Notes: a model not told the origin generated them from the sequence alone. A stretch of 64,000 bases of DNA from Acidobacteriota bacterium (GCA_022826825.1 JAJDUD010000028.1:62001-126000), one strand, 5' to 3'; counted from the stretch's first letter, positions 35,727 to 44,906 are shown. Numbers and translations are program-made.

Positions 35727-35984
35727 ATGAGTCTGAACATCAAGAACGAAGAGACCTGCCGGCTCGCTCGTGAACTCGCCCACCTGACTGGTGAGACCAT
35801 GACCGGCGCGATCACGGTGGCGGTCCGGGAACGTCTTGGCAGGGAGGAGCGCCAGCGGGGGATGGAGGAGCGCCTGCGTCGCATGCGTGCGATCGCGGAT
35901 CACTGTGCCAGCTTGATGGGGCCTGGCCCTTCCGCCGTGGAACACGGAGATTTCCTCTACGACGAACGCGGGCTTCCGAAGTGA
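35727..35984 (+). CDS. vapB: VapB-type antitoxin (Rv0623/PSK family)
   Basis: 85 aa from the ATG of 'MSLNIKNEETCRLARELA'. The N-terminal pattern 'LNIKNEET...LARELAHLTGETMTGAITVAVRERL' (here given in parts) is the DNA-binding segment of the Rv0623-like VapB family. The acidic and Tyr/Asp-containing tail 'FLYDERGLPK' is the toxin-neutralising end. It binds and inhibits the neighbouring VapC and represses the operon. The stop overlaps the toxin's GTG by four bases. The longer track ORF upstream is a shadow of the M28 gene. Confidence 0.9.
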   Translation: MSLNIKNEETCRLARELAHLTGETMTGAITVAVRERLGREERQRGMEERLRRMRAIADHCASLMGPGPSAVEHGDFLYDERGLPK

Positions 35985-36367
35985 TTGTCGACAGTTCGGC
36001 GCTTCTCGCGATCCTGTTTCGCGAGCCAGACGCGCCGCGCTACGAACGAGCGATCGCCAGCGCACGCCGTTGCCGGATGTCGGTCGCTGGTGCGCTCGAA
36101 ACGACCATGGTTCTCGAGAGTCGCGGCGGTGTGAGCGCCGGACGGGATCTGGAGCGCTACCTTGAAGAGACCGGCATCCGGTTGGAGCCGGTGACCGTTG
36201 AGCACCTGGAAGCGGCTCGGGAGGCGTGGCGGCGATTCGGCAAGGGCAATCACCCGGCAGGGCTGAACTTCGGAGACTGTTTCGCGTACGCGCTGGCGGA
36301 GATGTCCCGGGAGCCCCTCCTCTTCAAGGGCGAGGACTTCTCCCGGACCGACGTCGCTGTGGCGTGA
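35981..36367 (+). CDS. vapC: VapC-type PIN-domain ribonuclease toxin
   Basis: 128 aa, GTG start inside the GTGA overlap with vapB. PIN acidic residues are visible: Asp in 'MIVDSSALLAILF' (residue 4), Glu in 'SVAGALETTMVLESR' (about 42), and Asp in 'LNFGDCFAYALAEM' (about 98), followed by 'PLLFKGEDFSRTDV' with a further Asp. These bind Mg2+ for endoribonuclease cleavage, usually of tRNA or rRNA. Full length for the family and apparently intact. Paired with vapB as a standard toxin-antitoxin module. Confidence 0.92.
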   Translation: MIVDSSALLAILFREPDAPRYERAIASARRCRMSVAGALETTMVLESRGGVSAGRDLERYLEETGIRLEPVTVEHLEAAREAWRRFGKGNHPAGLNFGDCFAYALAEMSREPLLFKGEDFSRTDVAVA

Positions 36368-36394
36368 CCCGGCGCGGAGCGTGCGCCGGACCGT

Positions 36395-37111
36395 TCAGGT
36401 GTCGGAGGCCCGTCGCCGCCACCAGTCGCTGAGCAGGAACGGCGACAGCACCACGAAGAACATCGTGAAGCCGACCACCGCCAGGATCGGCAGGTACCAC
36501 GGCCACGGCGCGGCGAAGAAGGGTGACACGGTGCCCGGCGGGGCCGCGGAGAGCCACATGAAGTTGGCGCCGAGCAGGAGATTGGCCACGGCCACGAACG
36601 CGGCGAAGCCAGCCAGATAGCCGAACGCCCGGAACATTCCGCGGAGCGTCGGCCGCATGCCCAGGCCCCAGGTCGCGAAGAGCACCCCGGTCACGATGCC
36701 CGAGTGGGCGACGAAGTACTGGAAGAAGCGGTACTGGGGGAAGTCCACCGCGAGTCCACCGGGCGTGAGGACCGCGTTCGCGGCCCCGACGAGGCCCCAG
36801 AAGTAGACGATCTCGTAGGTCTTCTCGCTGCGGAAGAGTAGGGTCCAGGTGGTCAGGAGCACCGCCACCCCGCAGACGTGGAGCGGCATGTGGTTCCGCA
36901 CCCAGCCGTCGAAACCGATCTGGCTGATCCGCACCGCCCAGTAGGTGAACTCGTTCGCGAGCAGCATCCCGGCGAGGCACCGGGCGATGACCTTCGGCGC
37001 CTCGCCGCCGACCCGCCGGGCGATGACCGCCAGGGCGGCCGGCAGCGCGAGCGTCAGCGTCATCGCCGTGAGATGCGGCGCGGCGAAGGTCGTGAAGCCG
37101 CCGACTGGCAC
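36395..37111 (-). CDS. TIGR02206/YwaF-family integral membrane protein
   Basis: 238 aa with about six or seven transmembrane helices. Motifs 'PLHVCGVAVLLT' and 'YFWGLVGAANAVLTPG' match the YwaF / TIGR02206 family, as does the repeated aromatic pattern 'YRFFQYFVAHSGIV'. Members are of unknown function and found in many bacteria. The C-terminus 'SDWWRRRASDT' is cytoplasmic by the positive-inside rule. It converges with vapC, with 27 bases between. The next gene upstream is more than 140 bases away, so it likely has its own promoter. Confidence 0.82.
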   Translation of the reverse strand: MPVGGFTTFAAPHLTAMTLTLALPAALAVIARRVGGEAPKVIARCLAGMLLANEFTYWAVRISQIGFDGWVRNHMPLHVCGVAVLLTTWTLLFRSEKTYEIVYFWGLVGAANAVLTPGGLAVDFPQYRFFQYFVAHSGIVTGVLFATWGLGMRPTLRGMFRAFGYLAGFAAFVAVANLLLGANFMWLSAAPPGTVSPFFAAPWPWYLPILAVVGFTMFFVVLSPFLLSDWWRRRASDT

Positions 37112-37260
37112 GAGTCCAGTCTATTCGGGGCGCAGCGCCTCCGGGGCTCGCTCCGAGTCGCGACCACTGCGCGATTGAGGCCGAACACGGCCGTTGGCCG
37201 TGATCGAGAACCGGAAAGCCATTGCGTACGTCATTGCCGGCGGGAAATGCTCTTGGCGGA

Positions 37261-38112
37261 TCACGGTCCTAGGTGGAGCCTGCCGGGAATGAGCCCGAGA
37301 GAGTCCTGGAAGAGGACGAGGCCCACCAAGAGAAGGGTGCCGAGTCCCCAGAGCGCAATCACCACTGCGAAGGAACGGCGCCGGCTGATGCCGAGGGCGA
37401 TGGAGAACCCGATCCCGGCGAGCACCACCTGCCAGGCCAGCTGAAGATCCAGCCGGGACGTGATCGCCCCAATGGCGCTGTCGATCTCCAGACCGAACCA
37501 GTTGGCGACGCTGGTCCCAGGAAGCGTTCCGGCCCGTTCCAGCGGCACCGGGTAGGAAAGCCAGGCAACGGCTCCGGCGAGGAGCATGCCCGCCACGTTC
37601 GCCGGCCAGTTTGCGTGCAGCAACACGGACAGGATCGACCGGAAGCTGCCCTTGTCGCCGAGGACGCCGAACGCCAACAGGAAGAACGCGGCGGCAGTCA
37701 GGGGAAGGACAACGGCGCTCAGCGCGGTCATCACGGGTATGAACGCGTTGGTCAGCGCGAGAGTCTTCCTTGCCGTCTCTTGCAGCTCCTGGCGATCAGC
37801 GTCCGAAAGCTCGCGGGCAAACTGGCTGGTCGCCAGCCGGTCCTCGACACTCGCCAGAATCTGAGCGTCCGCATCCAAAGCGAAGATGGACGCGGTCGCC
37901 GCGATCGCGCCGGTCAGGGCGGTAGCGATCAGGGCCGCGGCGATGGTCGGCGAGCGGGCCAGTTCGCCGAAGGTCCGGGACGGGGAATGAAAGACGGAAA
38001 TGAGGTGCCGCAGGCCAAAATCCCGCCCTTTGGCGGGGCGGCCCTCCGCGCCCGGGGTTCTCGCCCGGCGGGGTTCAACTCCCCGCTGGTCATCGCTAGT
38101 CAGCTCACTCAT
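37261..38112 (-). CDS. Yip1-like multi-pass membrane protein
   Basis: 283 aa. A polar N-terminus of about 45 residues is followed by 'FHSPSRTFGELARSPTIAA', the usual lead-in of bacterial Yip1-domain proteins (PF04893), then five hydrophobic segments (about 57-77, 120-145, 155-180, 225-245, 250-270). No catalytic residues seen. Role unknown; bacterial Yip1 proteins are envelope proteins without settled function. The start is close to the end of the PQQ dehydrogenase gene on the same strand (about 120 bases apart). Confidence 0.68.
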   Translation of the reverse strand: MSELTSDDQRGVEPRRARTPGAEGRPAKGRDFGLRHLISVFHSPSRTFGELARSPTIAAALIATALTGAIAATASIFALDADAQILASVEDRLATSQFARELSDADRQELQETARKTLALTNAFIPVMTALSAVVLPLTAAAFFLLAFGVLGDKGSFRSILSVLLHANWPANVAGMLLAGAVAWLSYPVPLERAGTLPGTSVANWFGLEIDSAIGAITSRLDLQLAWQVVLAGIGFSIALGISRRRSFAVVIALWGLGTLLLVGLVLFQDSLGLIPGRLHLGP

Positions 38113-38235
38113 CAGCGATCGTGCCTGCGCCTGAGGAGGCTACCAGCGGGGGACGCGCGCCAACGCTCGGTGCCACTCGGGGTTTTCTGCCGGATGCACG
38201 TCCACGTTGGGCGCGCGGTGCGGCTTTCGGTTGAC

Positions 38236-40395
38236 TCAGGGGCGGTCGCGCGACATCAGGTAGGCGTGGACCTGCCAGATCTCGTCGGCCGAGAGCAGTT
38301 CCCCGAAGGCGGGCATGTTGTTCTCTTCGACGCCCTCTGCCACCACTTCGAAGAAGCGGCGGTGCGTCAGCCGGCTCCGGAAGACGTTCTCGCCCGCACC
38401 GGCGCCGGCCAGATGGCATCCGACGCAGGCGGAGCGATAGATGCGGGCGCCGGCCTCGATCGCCGCCTCGTCGCCCAGCAGCGGATTGGCTTCCTCGACC
38501 GCGGGTGACTCCGGAGGGGCTTCCGGAGGCGTGGCGGACAGCGGTTCCGCGCCCTCCGTCGCCGGGAAGCCGTACCCCGGGAGCACCCGGCCGCCCAGCG
38601 TGGCCCCCGGCTCGCCCACCCGGGGCAGTCCTCCCGGCAGGGTGACCAGGTTCGTTCCCGCCTGTTCGCGCACCGGACGGGCGCCGTCCAGTGCGAACAC
38701 CCACAGGTTCCCCGCCTTCGGCTCGGTGTAGTAGAAGGTCATGTCGCCGCCGATCCCTCCGGAGGGGACCGCGACGTACTGGGTGCCGTCGAGTTCGTAG
38801 GTGATGGGGCTGCCGATGATCCCCGAGCCGGTCTGGAACTGCCACAGCACCCCGCCGCTCCCGGCGTCGATGGCCATGAAGTAGCCGCGCATGTCGCCGG
38901 TGAAGACCAGTCCGGTGGAGGTGGCCACCGCGCCCGCCCAGAACGGGGCGGGGCTCACCACGCGCCACAGCACCTCGCGGTTCACCACGTCGAACCCGAC
39001 GAAGTTCCCGGGGTTCTCGCTCGTCAGGTACTGCTGGTAGTCCGCGCCCAGGTACCACTGCCCGAGGGTCGGGGGTTCGAACTCGTCCTCCGCCCAGAAC
39101 CGGTAGCCCATCGCCCACTGGTTGGACATGAAGTAGAGCGCCTGGCGTTCCGGGTTGTAGGCCAGCGGCTGCCAGTCGATCGCGCCCTCCAGGCTCGGGA
39201 TGATCGGCCCCACCTCGGGCCCTCCCGACTGCGCCAGCATGTCCGGATTCACGGCCGGACGGCCGGTCTCGGGGTCCAGTCCGAAGGCCCAGTTGATTCC
39301 CGGGACGATGGGGTCGCCGTAGAGGAACCGGCCGTTCGTCCGGTCCAGCGCGTAGAAGAAGCCGTTCTTGTCGTGGTGGAAGAGCGCCTTCACCGGCCCG
39401 TGATCGGGCAGGGTGACGTCGGCGAGCACGGGGGTGCTGACCGCGTCGTAGTCCCAGCAGTCCCAGGGGGTGTACTGGAAGCCCCAGCGAATGCTCCCGT
39501 CGTCGGCGTCGATGGCGATGGTGGCCGCGGTCCACTGGTTGTCGCCCTTCCGCACCTGGCAGTTCCAGGGGGCCGCGTTGCCGGTGTTCCAGTAAACGAG
39601 GTTCAGCTCGGGATCGAAGACCCCGGTGGTCCAGGTGGGCCCGCCGCCGTTCTTCCAGGTATCGCCCGGCCAGGTCTCGTTCCCGGGTTCGCCGGGTCCC
39701 GGGATGGTGTAGGTCGTCCAGCGGTGCTCCCCGGTGGCGGCGTCGTACGCCTTCACGAAGCCGCGCACCCCGTACTCGCCGCCGGCCATGCCGGTCAGGA
39801 CCATCCCGTTCACCACCAGCGGCGCGCCGGTGATGCTGTAGCCGTGCTCCCAGTCGGCGACCTCGACCTCCCAGGCCACCTCGCCGGTGTCCTTGTGGAG
39901 GGCCACCAGCCGGGCGTCCATGGTGCCGACGAACACGAGATCCCCGAAGAGCGCCACCCCGCGGTTGATGGACCCGCAGCAGAAGACGCGCTCCACCTCG
40001 ACGCCGATCTCGGGGTCGTAGCCCCAGAGCTTCCCACCGGTGCGGGCGTCGACCGCGAAGACGCGGGACTCGTCGGCGGACAGGTAGATCACGCCGTCGT
40101 GGAGCAGCGGCGTGGCCTCGAGACCGCGGTTTGCGCCGCCGGTCGCGAACACCCAGACCGGATCGAGATCCCCCACGTTCTCCGGCGTGATCTGGTCCAG
40201 TTCCACGTAGCGGTGGGCGTGGTAGTCCCGGCCGTACATGAGCCACTCGGACGTGTTTCCGGCTGCGGCCTCGAGGTCCGCCGTGGTGACGCCCTGCGCC
40301 CGAACGGGCTGGGACCAGCAAAGCCCTATGGCGAGCAGCAGGAACACAGCCCGCGTCCCCACGCCACCTCCGGCGCTGTTCGACATTTCTCGCAC
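38236..40395 (-). CDS. PQQ-dependent quinohemoprotein alcohol dehydrogenase
   Basis: 719 aa. Signal peptide 'AVFLLLAIGLCWSQPVRAQG', exported to the periplasm. An eight-bladed PQQ propeller fills about 40-600: 'WLMYGRDYHAHRYV' at the start, the vicinal disulfide 'FCCGSINRG' that stacks on PQQ, and 'PWDCWDYDAVS' in the catalytic Asp region. The C-terminal cytochrome c domain (about 625-715) has 'ACVGCHLAG' (CxxCH) and a likely Met ligand in 'NNMPAFGE'. It oxidises alcohols and passes electrons to its own heme. GTG 40395 or ATG 40386 could be the start. Pqq synthesis genes are not in the window. Confidence 0.93.
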   Translation of the reverse strand: MREMSNSAGGGVGTRAVFLLLAIGLCWSQPVRAQGVTTADLEAAAGNTSEWLMYGRDYHAHRYVELDQITPENVGDLDPVWVFATGGANRGLEATPLLHDGVIYLSADESRVFAVDARTGGKLWGYDPEIGVEVERVFCCGSINRGVALFGDLVFVGTMDARLVALHKDTGEVAWEVEVADWEHGYSITGAPLVVNGMVLTGMAGGEYGVRGFVKAYDAATGEHRWTTYTIPGPGEPGNETWPGDTWKNGGGPTWTTGVFDPELNLVYWNTGNAAPWNCQVRKGDNQWTAATIAIDADDGSIRWGFQYTPWDCWDYDAVSTPVLADVTLPDHGPVKALFHHDKNGFFYALDRTNGRFLYGDPIVPGINWAFGLDPETGRPAVNPDMLAQSGGPEVGPIIPSLEGAIDWQPLAYNPERQALYFMSNQWAMGYRFWAEDEFEPPTLGQWYLGADYQQYLTSENPGNFVGFDVVNREVLWRVVSPAPFWAGAVATSTGLVFTGDMRGYFMAIDAGSGGVLWQFQTGSGIIGSPITYELDGTQYVAVPSGGIGGDMTFYYTEPKAGNLWVFALDGARPVREQAGTNLVTLPGGLPRVGEPGATLGGRVLPGYGFPATEGAEPLSATPPEAPPESPAVEEANPLLGDEAAIEAGARIYRSACVGCHLAGAGAGENVFRSRLTHRRFFEVVAEGVEENNMPAFGELLSADEIWQVHAYLMSRDRP

Positions 40396-40535
40396 GGAAA
40401 CGAACCTCGGCCCGATTCTGTCAGGAGCGGCCGGTCATCGCTTTCCCGCCGTACTCGTGGGGCCTGTCGGCGGGTTCTTTCTCAGCGATGGCGGTGGCGC
40501 GCCCGAACGATGCAGACCACGCCCTTACGTAAGGG

Positions 40536-42077
40536 TTACCGGCTTGCAGCGATCTTCGACTCGCCGACACCGGCGGCGGCGCCGGCAGGGCCCTCAGCGC
40601 TCTCGACGGCCCGCATCATGTAGGGCTCGATCCGGTCCGGGGCCGGCGGATCGGTGCGGCGCGACACGAACACGAGGACCAGCACGTTGGCGACCGCTCC
40701 ATAGATGCCGGGGTGGACACCGAGGAACTGGAACTCGGGCCAGATGTTCAGCGCCAGCGTCACCGCGCAGCCGGCGAGGAGGCCGTAGATGGCGCCCTCC
40801 CGGCTGGCCCGCCGCCAGAACATGGCGGCGATCATCAGCGGGAAGAACTGGGCGATCGCTCCGTAGGACATGAGCAGGAGGCTGACGAGCGACGCCTCCG
40901 AGCCCACCGCGAGGTAGTAGGCGACCGAGCCCATCCCGAGCGCGGTCCAGCGGATGAGCTTGGTCTCGGCGGCGGGCGCCCGGCGGACCCCGCGGAGCGG
41001 CACTTCGAGGTCCTTCACCAGCACCGACGCCCCGGCGTGCAGGATCGCGTCGCCCGAACTCATGGAGGCGGCGAGCGCCCCGGCGCAGAAGAGGCCGACG
41101 GTGATGGCGGAGAGATCCAGATCCATCAGGATCGTCGGCAGGATGGTGTCCGCCTGCTCCACCCCGGGGTAGGTCATGACGCCCGCGAACCCGATGAACA
41201 GGACCGGGATCAGGAAGATCTGGAAGGTCGGGTAGAAGACCACCATCCGCTTCAGCGTCCGGACGCTCCGGGCCGCGTAGATCTTCATGAAGTAGTGCGG
41301 CCACACCGAGAAGCCGAGCACCGAGATGAGCACGGCGCTCGAGTAGGCCCCGAATCCCCACGGCGATCCCGCGGCGTCGAGCCCGGGCGCGACCAGCAGT
41401 TCGGGTGCGCTCGTGGCCAGTTCCGCGAACATGGGCCCGATGCCGCCGTGGAGCTTCCACGGCAGGTAGAGCCCGAGCCCCCAGGCGAGGCTGAGCATCA
41501 GGATCCCCTGGAAGGTGTTCGTCCAGCCCACCCCCATGACCCCGCTGCGGGCGACGTAGATGAGCACCACCCCGTAGGCGAGCGCGGCGCCCGCCCACTC
41601 CGGCATCCGGCCCTCGGTGACCACCGAGAAGACGTAGCCCGCTCCCTTCATCTGGATCACCAAGTAGGGAATGAGCGCCGCCGCGCTCATCACCGCCATG
41701 ATGGCGGGGATCGCCTTCGGGCTCTCGAACCGGTGGGCGAAGAACTCGGCCTGGGTCACGAACCCGAACCGGCGGCCGAGCATCGCGATCCGCGGCCCGA
41801 GGAAGTACCACGGCAGGAGTCCCACCGTCCCGTAGGAGACGATGTAGAACGCCGCCGCGCCGCGTGAGTAGGCCCATCCCGGCGCCCCGAGGAACGCGAA
41901 GGCGCTGTAGATGGACGCCCCCATGATGAAGTAGAGGACGAGGAAGCCCAGGCTGCGGTCGCCGGCGACGTAGCCCTCCGGCGTGTTCGAGACGTTCCGG
42001 CCCGAGACCACCCCGATCGCCAGCGTGACCAGCAGGTAGGCGATGGTCGTCAGGAAGACGATGACCCAGGCGTCCAT
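40536..42077 (-). CDS. sodium:solute symporter (SSS family)
   Basis: 513 aa with about 13 hydrophobic helices. 'TLAIGVVSGRNVSNTPEGYV' and 'AGDRSLGFLVLYFIMGAS' match the N-terminus of SSS transporters. 'FGFVTQAEFFAHRFESP' and 'SSGDAILHAGASVLVKDL' match the conserved inner motifs. It takes up an organic solute with Na+. Substrate not predictable with confidence. It lies nine bases after the DUF3311 gene, a pairing common for the pantothenate/acetate-like SSS branch. Last gene of the operon 43192-40536. Confidence 0.9.
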   Translation of the reverse strand: MDAWVIVFLTTIAYLLVTLAIGVVSGRNVSNTPEGYVAGDRSLGFLVLYFIMGASIYSAFAFLGAPGWAYSRGAAAFYIVSYGTVGLLPWYFLGPRIAMLGRRFGFVTQAEFFAHRFESPKAIPAIMAVMSAAALIPYLVIQMKGAGYVFSVVTEGRMPEWAGAALAYGVVLIYVARSGVMGVGWTNTFQGILMLSLAWGLGLYLPWKLHGGIGPMFAELATSAPELLVAPGLDAAGSPWGFGAYSSAVLISVLGFSVWPHYFMKIYAARSVRTLKRMVVFYPTFQIFLIPVLFIGFAGVMTYPGVEQADTILPTILMDLDLSAITVGLFCAGALAASMSSGDAILHAGASVLVKDLEVPLRGVRRAPAAETKLIRWTALGMGSVAYYLAVGSEASLVSLLLMSYGAIAQFFPLMIAAMFWRRASREGAIYGLLAGCAVTLALNIWPEFQFLGVHPGIYGAVANVLVLVFVSRRTDPPAPDRIEPYMMRAVESAEGPAGAAAGVGESKIAASR

Positions 42078-42086
42078 GGTTCCGGC

Positions 42087-42329
42087 TTATTCCTGGTACT
42101 CGCGGTCCAGGGTCTCGTCGTCCTCGCGGTCCTTCGCGAAGAGCGTCAGGAAGGTGAAGAACACCGCCGCGATCATCAGCACCAGCCAGAACATGGAGAA
42201 CGGCATCCCGAACACCAGCGGGTGGATGCCCGCGATCCACGGGTAGAGCGGCCAGATGCTGAGCAGGAGGACCGCGAAGGCGACCCAGAAGCCGATCCGG
42301 TGGCGCCGGTGAAAGCCCAGGCTGCTCAC
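42087..42329 (-). CDS. DUF3311-type small membrane protein, SSS partner
   Basis: 80 aa from the GTG in the GTGA overlap with the glutaminyl cyclase stop. Two transmembrane helices: 'IGFWVAFAVLLLSIWPLYPW' and 'FSMFWLVLMIAAVFFTFL', then a charged cytoplasmic tail 'AKDREDDETLDREYQE'. Small two-helix proteins of this type are regularly encoded just before SSS transporters and are thought to help their assembly or activity. The 395-aa track ORF covering it starts in the wrong frame of the cyclase gene. Confidence 0.8.
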   Translation of the reverse strand: MSSLGFHRRHRIGFWVAFAVLLLSIWPLYPWIAGIHPLVFGMPFSMFWLVLMIAAVFFTFLTLFAKDREDDETLDREYQE

Positions 42330-43192
42330 GGCTCCACCAGCTCGATCTCGAAGAGCTTCGGCCACTTCTTCCCGGTCACGAAGATCCGGCGGTTCGCCGC
42401 GTCCCAGGCGATGCCGTTCAGGACGTCCATTTCCGGGTACTGGAGCGCGAACGCGCGCGGCAGGATCCCGGTCAGGTCCACGAACGCGGTCACCTCTCCG
42501 GTATCGGGCCGGATCCGGGCGATCCGGTCCTGGGTCCAGATGTTGGCCCAGATCTCCCCCTCGATCCACTCCAGCTCGTTCAGTTGCGGGAGCGGCTCCC
42601 CGTCTGCCGTCACCCGGAGCGTTCGTACCTGGCGCAACGAGTTCGGATCCAGGAAGCGCAGCTCGTCCGAGCCGTCGCTCATCACCAGGTGCTCCCCGTC
42701 GAAGGTGAGCCCCCAGCCCTCGCCGGAGTAGCGGAACTCGCGCACGAGGCGAAACGGCTGCCGGGTGTAGACGAAACCGATCTCGGCCTCCCAGGTCAAC
42801 TGGAAGATGTAGTCCCCGGCGAGCGCCGCCCCCTCGCCGAAGAACTGCGGCAGCAGTTCGCGCTGCTCCAGGACCTCGCCGGTGTCCAGCTCGACCCGCC
42901 GGAGGGTGGATTCGCCCCGCAGACCGGTGCTCTCGTAGAGGAACCCGTCGTGAAAGAAGAGCCCCTGCGTGAACGCCCGCGGGTCGTGGGGGAACTCCTG
43001 CACCACCCGGTAGCCGAAGACTTCGGGCGGAGCGGGTTCCGGCGGGGGAGGGGGCTCCGGGGGCGGGGCAGGGGCCGGGGCCGGTTCGGGTGGGGACGCG
43101 GCCGCCGCCGGGCTGCCCCCGGATCCGCCGCACGCGGCCAGCAGCAGCACCAGAGGCCAGAGCAGCGGGACGGCCGCGCGCCTCCGGAACAT
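42326..43192 (-). CDS. glutaminyl-peptide cyclotransferase, plant/bacterial type, lipoprotein
   Basis: 288 aa. Lipobox 'LLLAACGG' (about residue 20), then a Pro/Ala/Glu-rich linker to about residue 57. The five-bladed propeller cyclotransferase domain follows: 'FPHDPRAFTQGLFFHDGFLY' and 'ESTGLRGESTLRRVELDTGE', then 'LNELEWIEGEIWANIWTQD' and 'VLNGIAWDAANRRIFVTGKKWPKLFEI' (read in parts). Enzymes of PF05096 turn N-terminal Gln into pyroglutamate. It is anchored outside the inner membrane and coupled to a DUF3311/SSS transporter pair. A Xaa-Pro dipeptidase gene is divergent, which suggests a peptide-processing and uptake theme (inference). Confidence 0.9.
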   Translation of the reverse strand: MFRRRAAVPLLWPLVLLLAACGGSGGSPAAAASPPEPAPAPAPPPEPPPPPEPAPPEVFGYRVVQEFPHDPRAFTQGLFFHDGFLYESTGLRGESTLRRVELDTGEVLEQRELLPQFFGEGAALAGDYIFQLTWEAEIGFVYTRQPFRLVREFRYSGEGWGLTFDGEHLVMSDGSDELRFLDPNSLRQVRTLRVTADGEPLPQLNELEWIEGEIWANIWTQDRIARIRPDTGEVTAFVDLTGILPRAFALQYPEMDVLNGIAWDAANRRIFVTGKKWPKLFEIELVEP

Positions 43193-43272
43193 GCGGGGAA
43201 TGATGGCATGCCCGCCCCCCTCCGCGACCGGTCGCCTCGCCGTTCCGCCGGGCGGCGTATCCTCCGCGCACC

Positions 43273-44601
43273 ATGACCGACGATCTCGCCAGCTCCTTTC
43301 GCGAGCATCTCGAAACCCGCCTGGAGGGAATCGCCGAGGACCTCCGGAAGACCGGCTACGCGGCCCTGGTCCTGGCTTCGGGCCCGCAGTACTTCTATTT
43401 TCGGGACGATCAGCCCGCTCCCTACCGCGCGAACGCGCACTTTCTCCATTTCTGTCCGCTGGAGGGGCCCGGCCACCTCCTCCTGATCCGTCCGGGGAAG
43501 AAGCCGTTTCTGGCCACCCTTTCCCCCGACGATTTCTGGTACGAACCGCAACGGATCGGGGACGCTTTCTGGACCGAGGGATTCAGGATCGCCGAGTGCG
43601 GCAGCCGCAGGCGGCAGATCTCCGAAATCACCAAGCGGCTCCCGAAAGGGCGGTCCGCCGGTATCGCGGAGAGTGGCGGAGTCTCTGAAACCCTCGGGCT
43701 CGCCCACAACCCGCCCGCGCTCCTGACCCGGCTCGACTGGCGCCGCGCCATCAAGACCGGCTACGAGGTGGAGTGCATCGGCGAGGCGAACCGCGTGGGG
43801 GCCGAGGGACACATCGCCGCGGAAGCCGCCTTCCGGGACGGGGGCAGCGAACTGGACGTGCACCGCGCCTTTCTCGCCGCGGTCGGCGGACTGGAAGCGG
43901 ACCTTCCGTATCCGACGATCGTCGGGCTCAACGAGAAGGGCGCCGTGCTCCACTACGAGGGCAAGCGTCCGGACGTCCGGGGCGGCCGGAGCCTCCTGAT
44001 CGACGCCGGGGCGCGCGTCCGCGGATACGCCTCCGACATCACGCGGACCTACGCGGCCGCCTCGGCGGACGAGCGGTTCCGTTCCCTGATCGTGGCGATG
44101 GAAGGGGCCCAGCAGGCGCTGTGCGACGACGTGCGGGCTGGCCGCCCCTGGGCGGAACTCCACCAGGAGGCGCACCTCGCCCTCTCGGGCGTCCTCAGGG
44201 ACGAGAACATCGTCAACGCGTCCCCGGAAGACGCCGTGGACAGCGGCCTCAGCCGGGTTTTCTTCCCGCACGGGCTCGGCCACTTCCTGGGCATCCAGGT
44301 GCACGACGTGGGCGGCCATCTCGCCGACCCGGACGGGCGGCGGGCCCCGCCACCGAAGGCGCACCCGATGTTGCGGAGCACCCGGACCCTGGAGCCGGGC
44401 CACGTCCTGACCGTGGAGCCGGGCGTCTATTTCATCGACATGCTCCTCGATCGCTGGCGCCACGGGAAGAGGGCGAGGCGCGAGGCCATCAACTGGGACG
44501 CCGTGGACGCCCTCACCCCCTACGGCGGCGTCCGCATCGAGGACAACGTCCTGGTCACCGAAACCGGCCCCCGCAACCTGACGCGCGAACATCTGCCGTA
44601 G
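43273..44601 (+). CDS. pepQ: Xaa-Pro dipeptidase (M24B)
   Basis: 442 aa, pita-bread metallopeptidase cleaving X-Pro dipeptides; no signal peptide, so cytoplasmic. N-terminal domain to about residue 160 with 'LASGPQYFYFRDDQPAPYR'. Metal ligands in order: Asp in 'LLIDAGARVRGYASDITRTY' (two), His in 'FFPHGLGHFLGIQVHDVGG', Glu in 'VLTVEPGVYFI' and Glu in 'GGVRIEDNVLVT'. All five are present. Length matches PepQ (about 440). It is divergent from the glutaminyl cyclase gene with 80 bases between them for both promoters. Confidence 0.93.
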   Translation: MTDDLASSFREHLETRLEGIAEDLRKTGYAALVLASGPQYFYFRDDQPAPYRANAHFLHFCPLEGPGHLLLIRPGKKPFLATLSPDDFWYEPQRIGDAFWTEGFRIAECGSRRRQISEITKRLPKGRSAGIAESGGVSETLGLAHNPPALLTRLDWRRAIKTGYEVECIGEANRVGAEGHIAAEAAFRDGGSELDVHRAFLAAVGGLEADLPYPTIVGLNEKGAVLHYEGKRPDVRGGRSLLIDAGARVRGYASDITRTYAAASADERFRSLIVAMEGAQQALCDDVRAGRPWAELHQEAHLALSGVLRDENIVNASPEDAVDSGLSRVFFPHGLGHFLGIQVHDVGGHLADPDGRRAPPPKAHPMLRSTRTLEPGHVLTVEPGVYFIDMLLDRWRHGKRARREAINWDAVDALTPYGGVRIEDNVLVTETGPRNLTREHLP

Positions 44602-44686
44602 GGCAGGGACCGCCGGTCTCCCGGCCGGCACGCGCGGTGCTCCGCGCCGCGCACGTCCCATCGCTGCTCAGGCAAGGTGGCGCGCC

Positions 44687-44906
44687 GGCTTGGAACGCCG
44701 ACCTCCGGTCGGCACAGCGGGCCGAAGGCCCGCGGGCGACCTGCCGCTCGTCGTTTTGGGCGACAGAGGTCCGGGAGTGTCCCCTCCGCCCGGTTGCACC
44801 GAGAGCGAACCATCGCGCAGGTCGGCGCCGTGCCGTGCGCTGCGCGGTCGCGCAGCGCGTGCCGACCGGAGGCCAATTCTCCCGGTGGGGGCCGGCGTTC
44901 CCAGCC
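44687..44906. repeat. inverted hairpin element, second type (220 bp)
   Basis: Left end GGCTTGGAACGCC with hairpin GCCGACCTCCGGTCGGC, then GCGGGCCGAAGGCCCGC. The right end carries GCGCTGCG...CGCAGCGC, then GTGCCGACCGGAGG and a terminal GCCGGCGTTCCCAGCC. Ends are inverted with respect to each other. It follows the same plan as the 190-bp elements (outer hairpin, inner hairpin, core, inner hairpin, outer hairpin) but with different flanking words. Half copies occur at 48308, 54012 and 56736. The gene-free stretch 44602-45096 holds nothing else I recognise apart from the expected promoter of the next gene. Confidence 0.7.
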
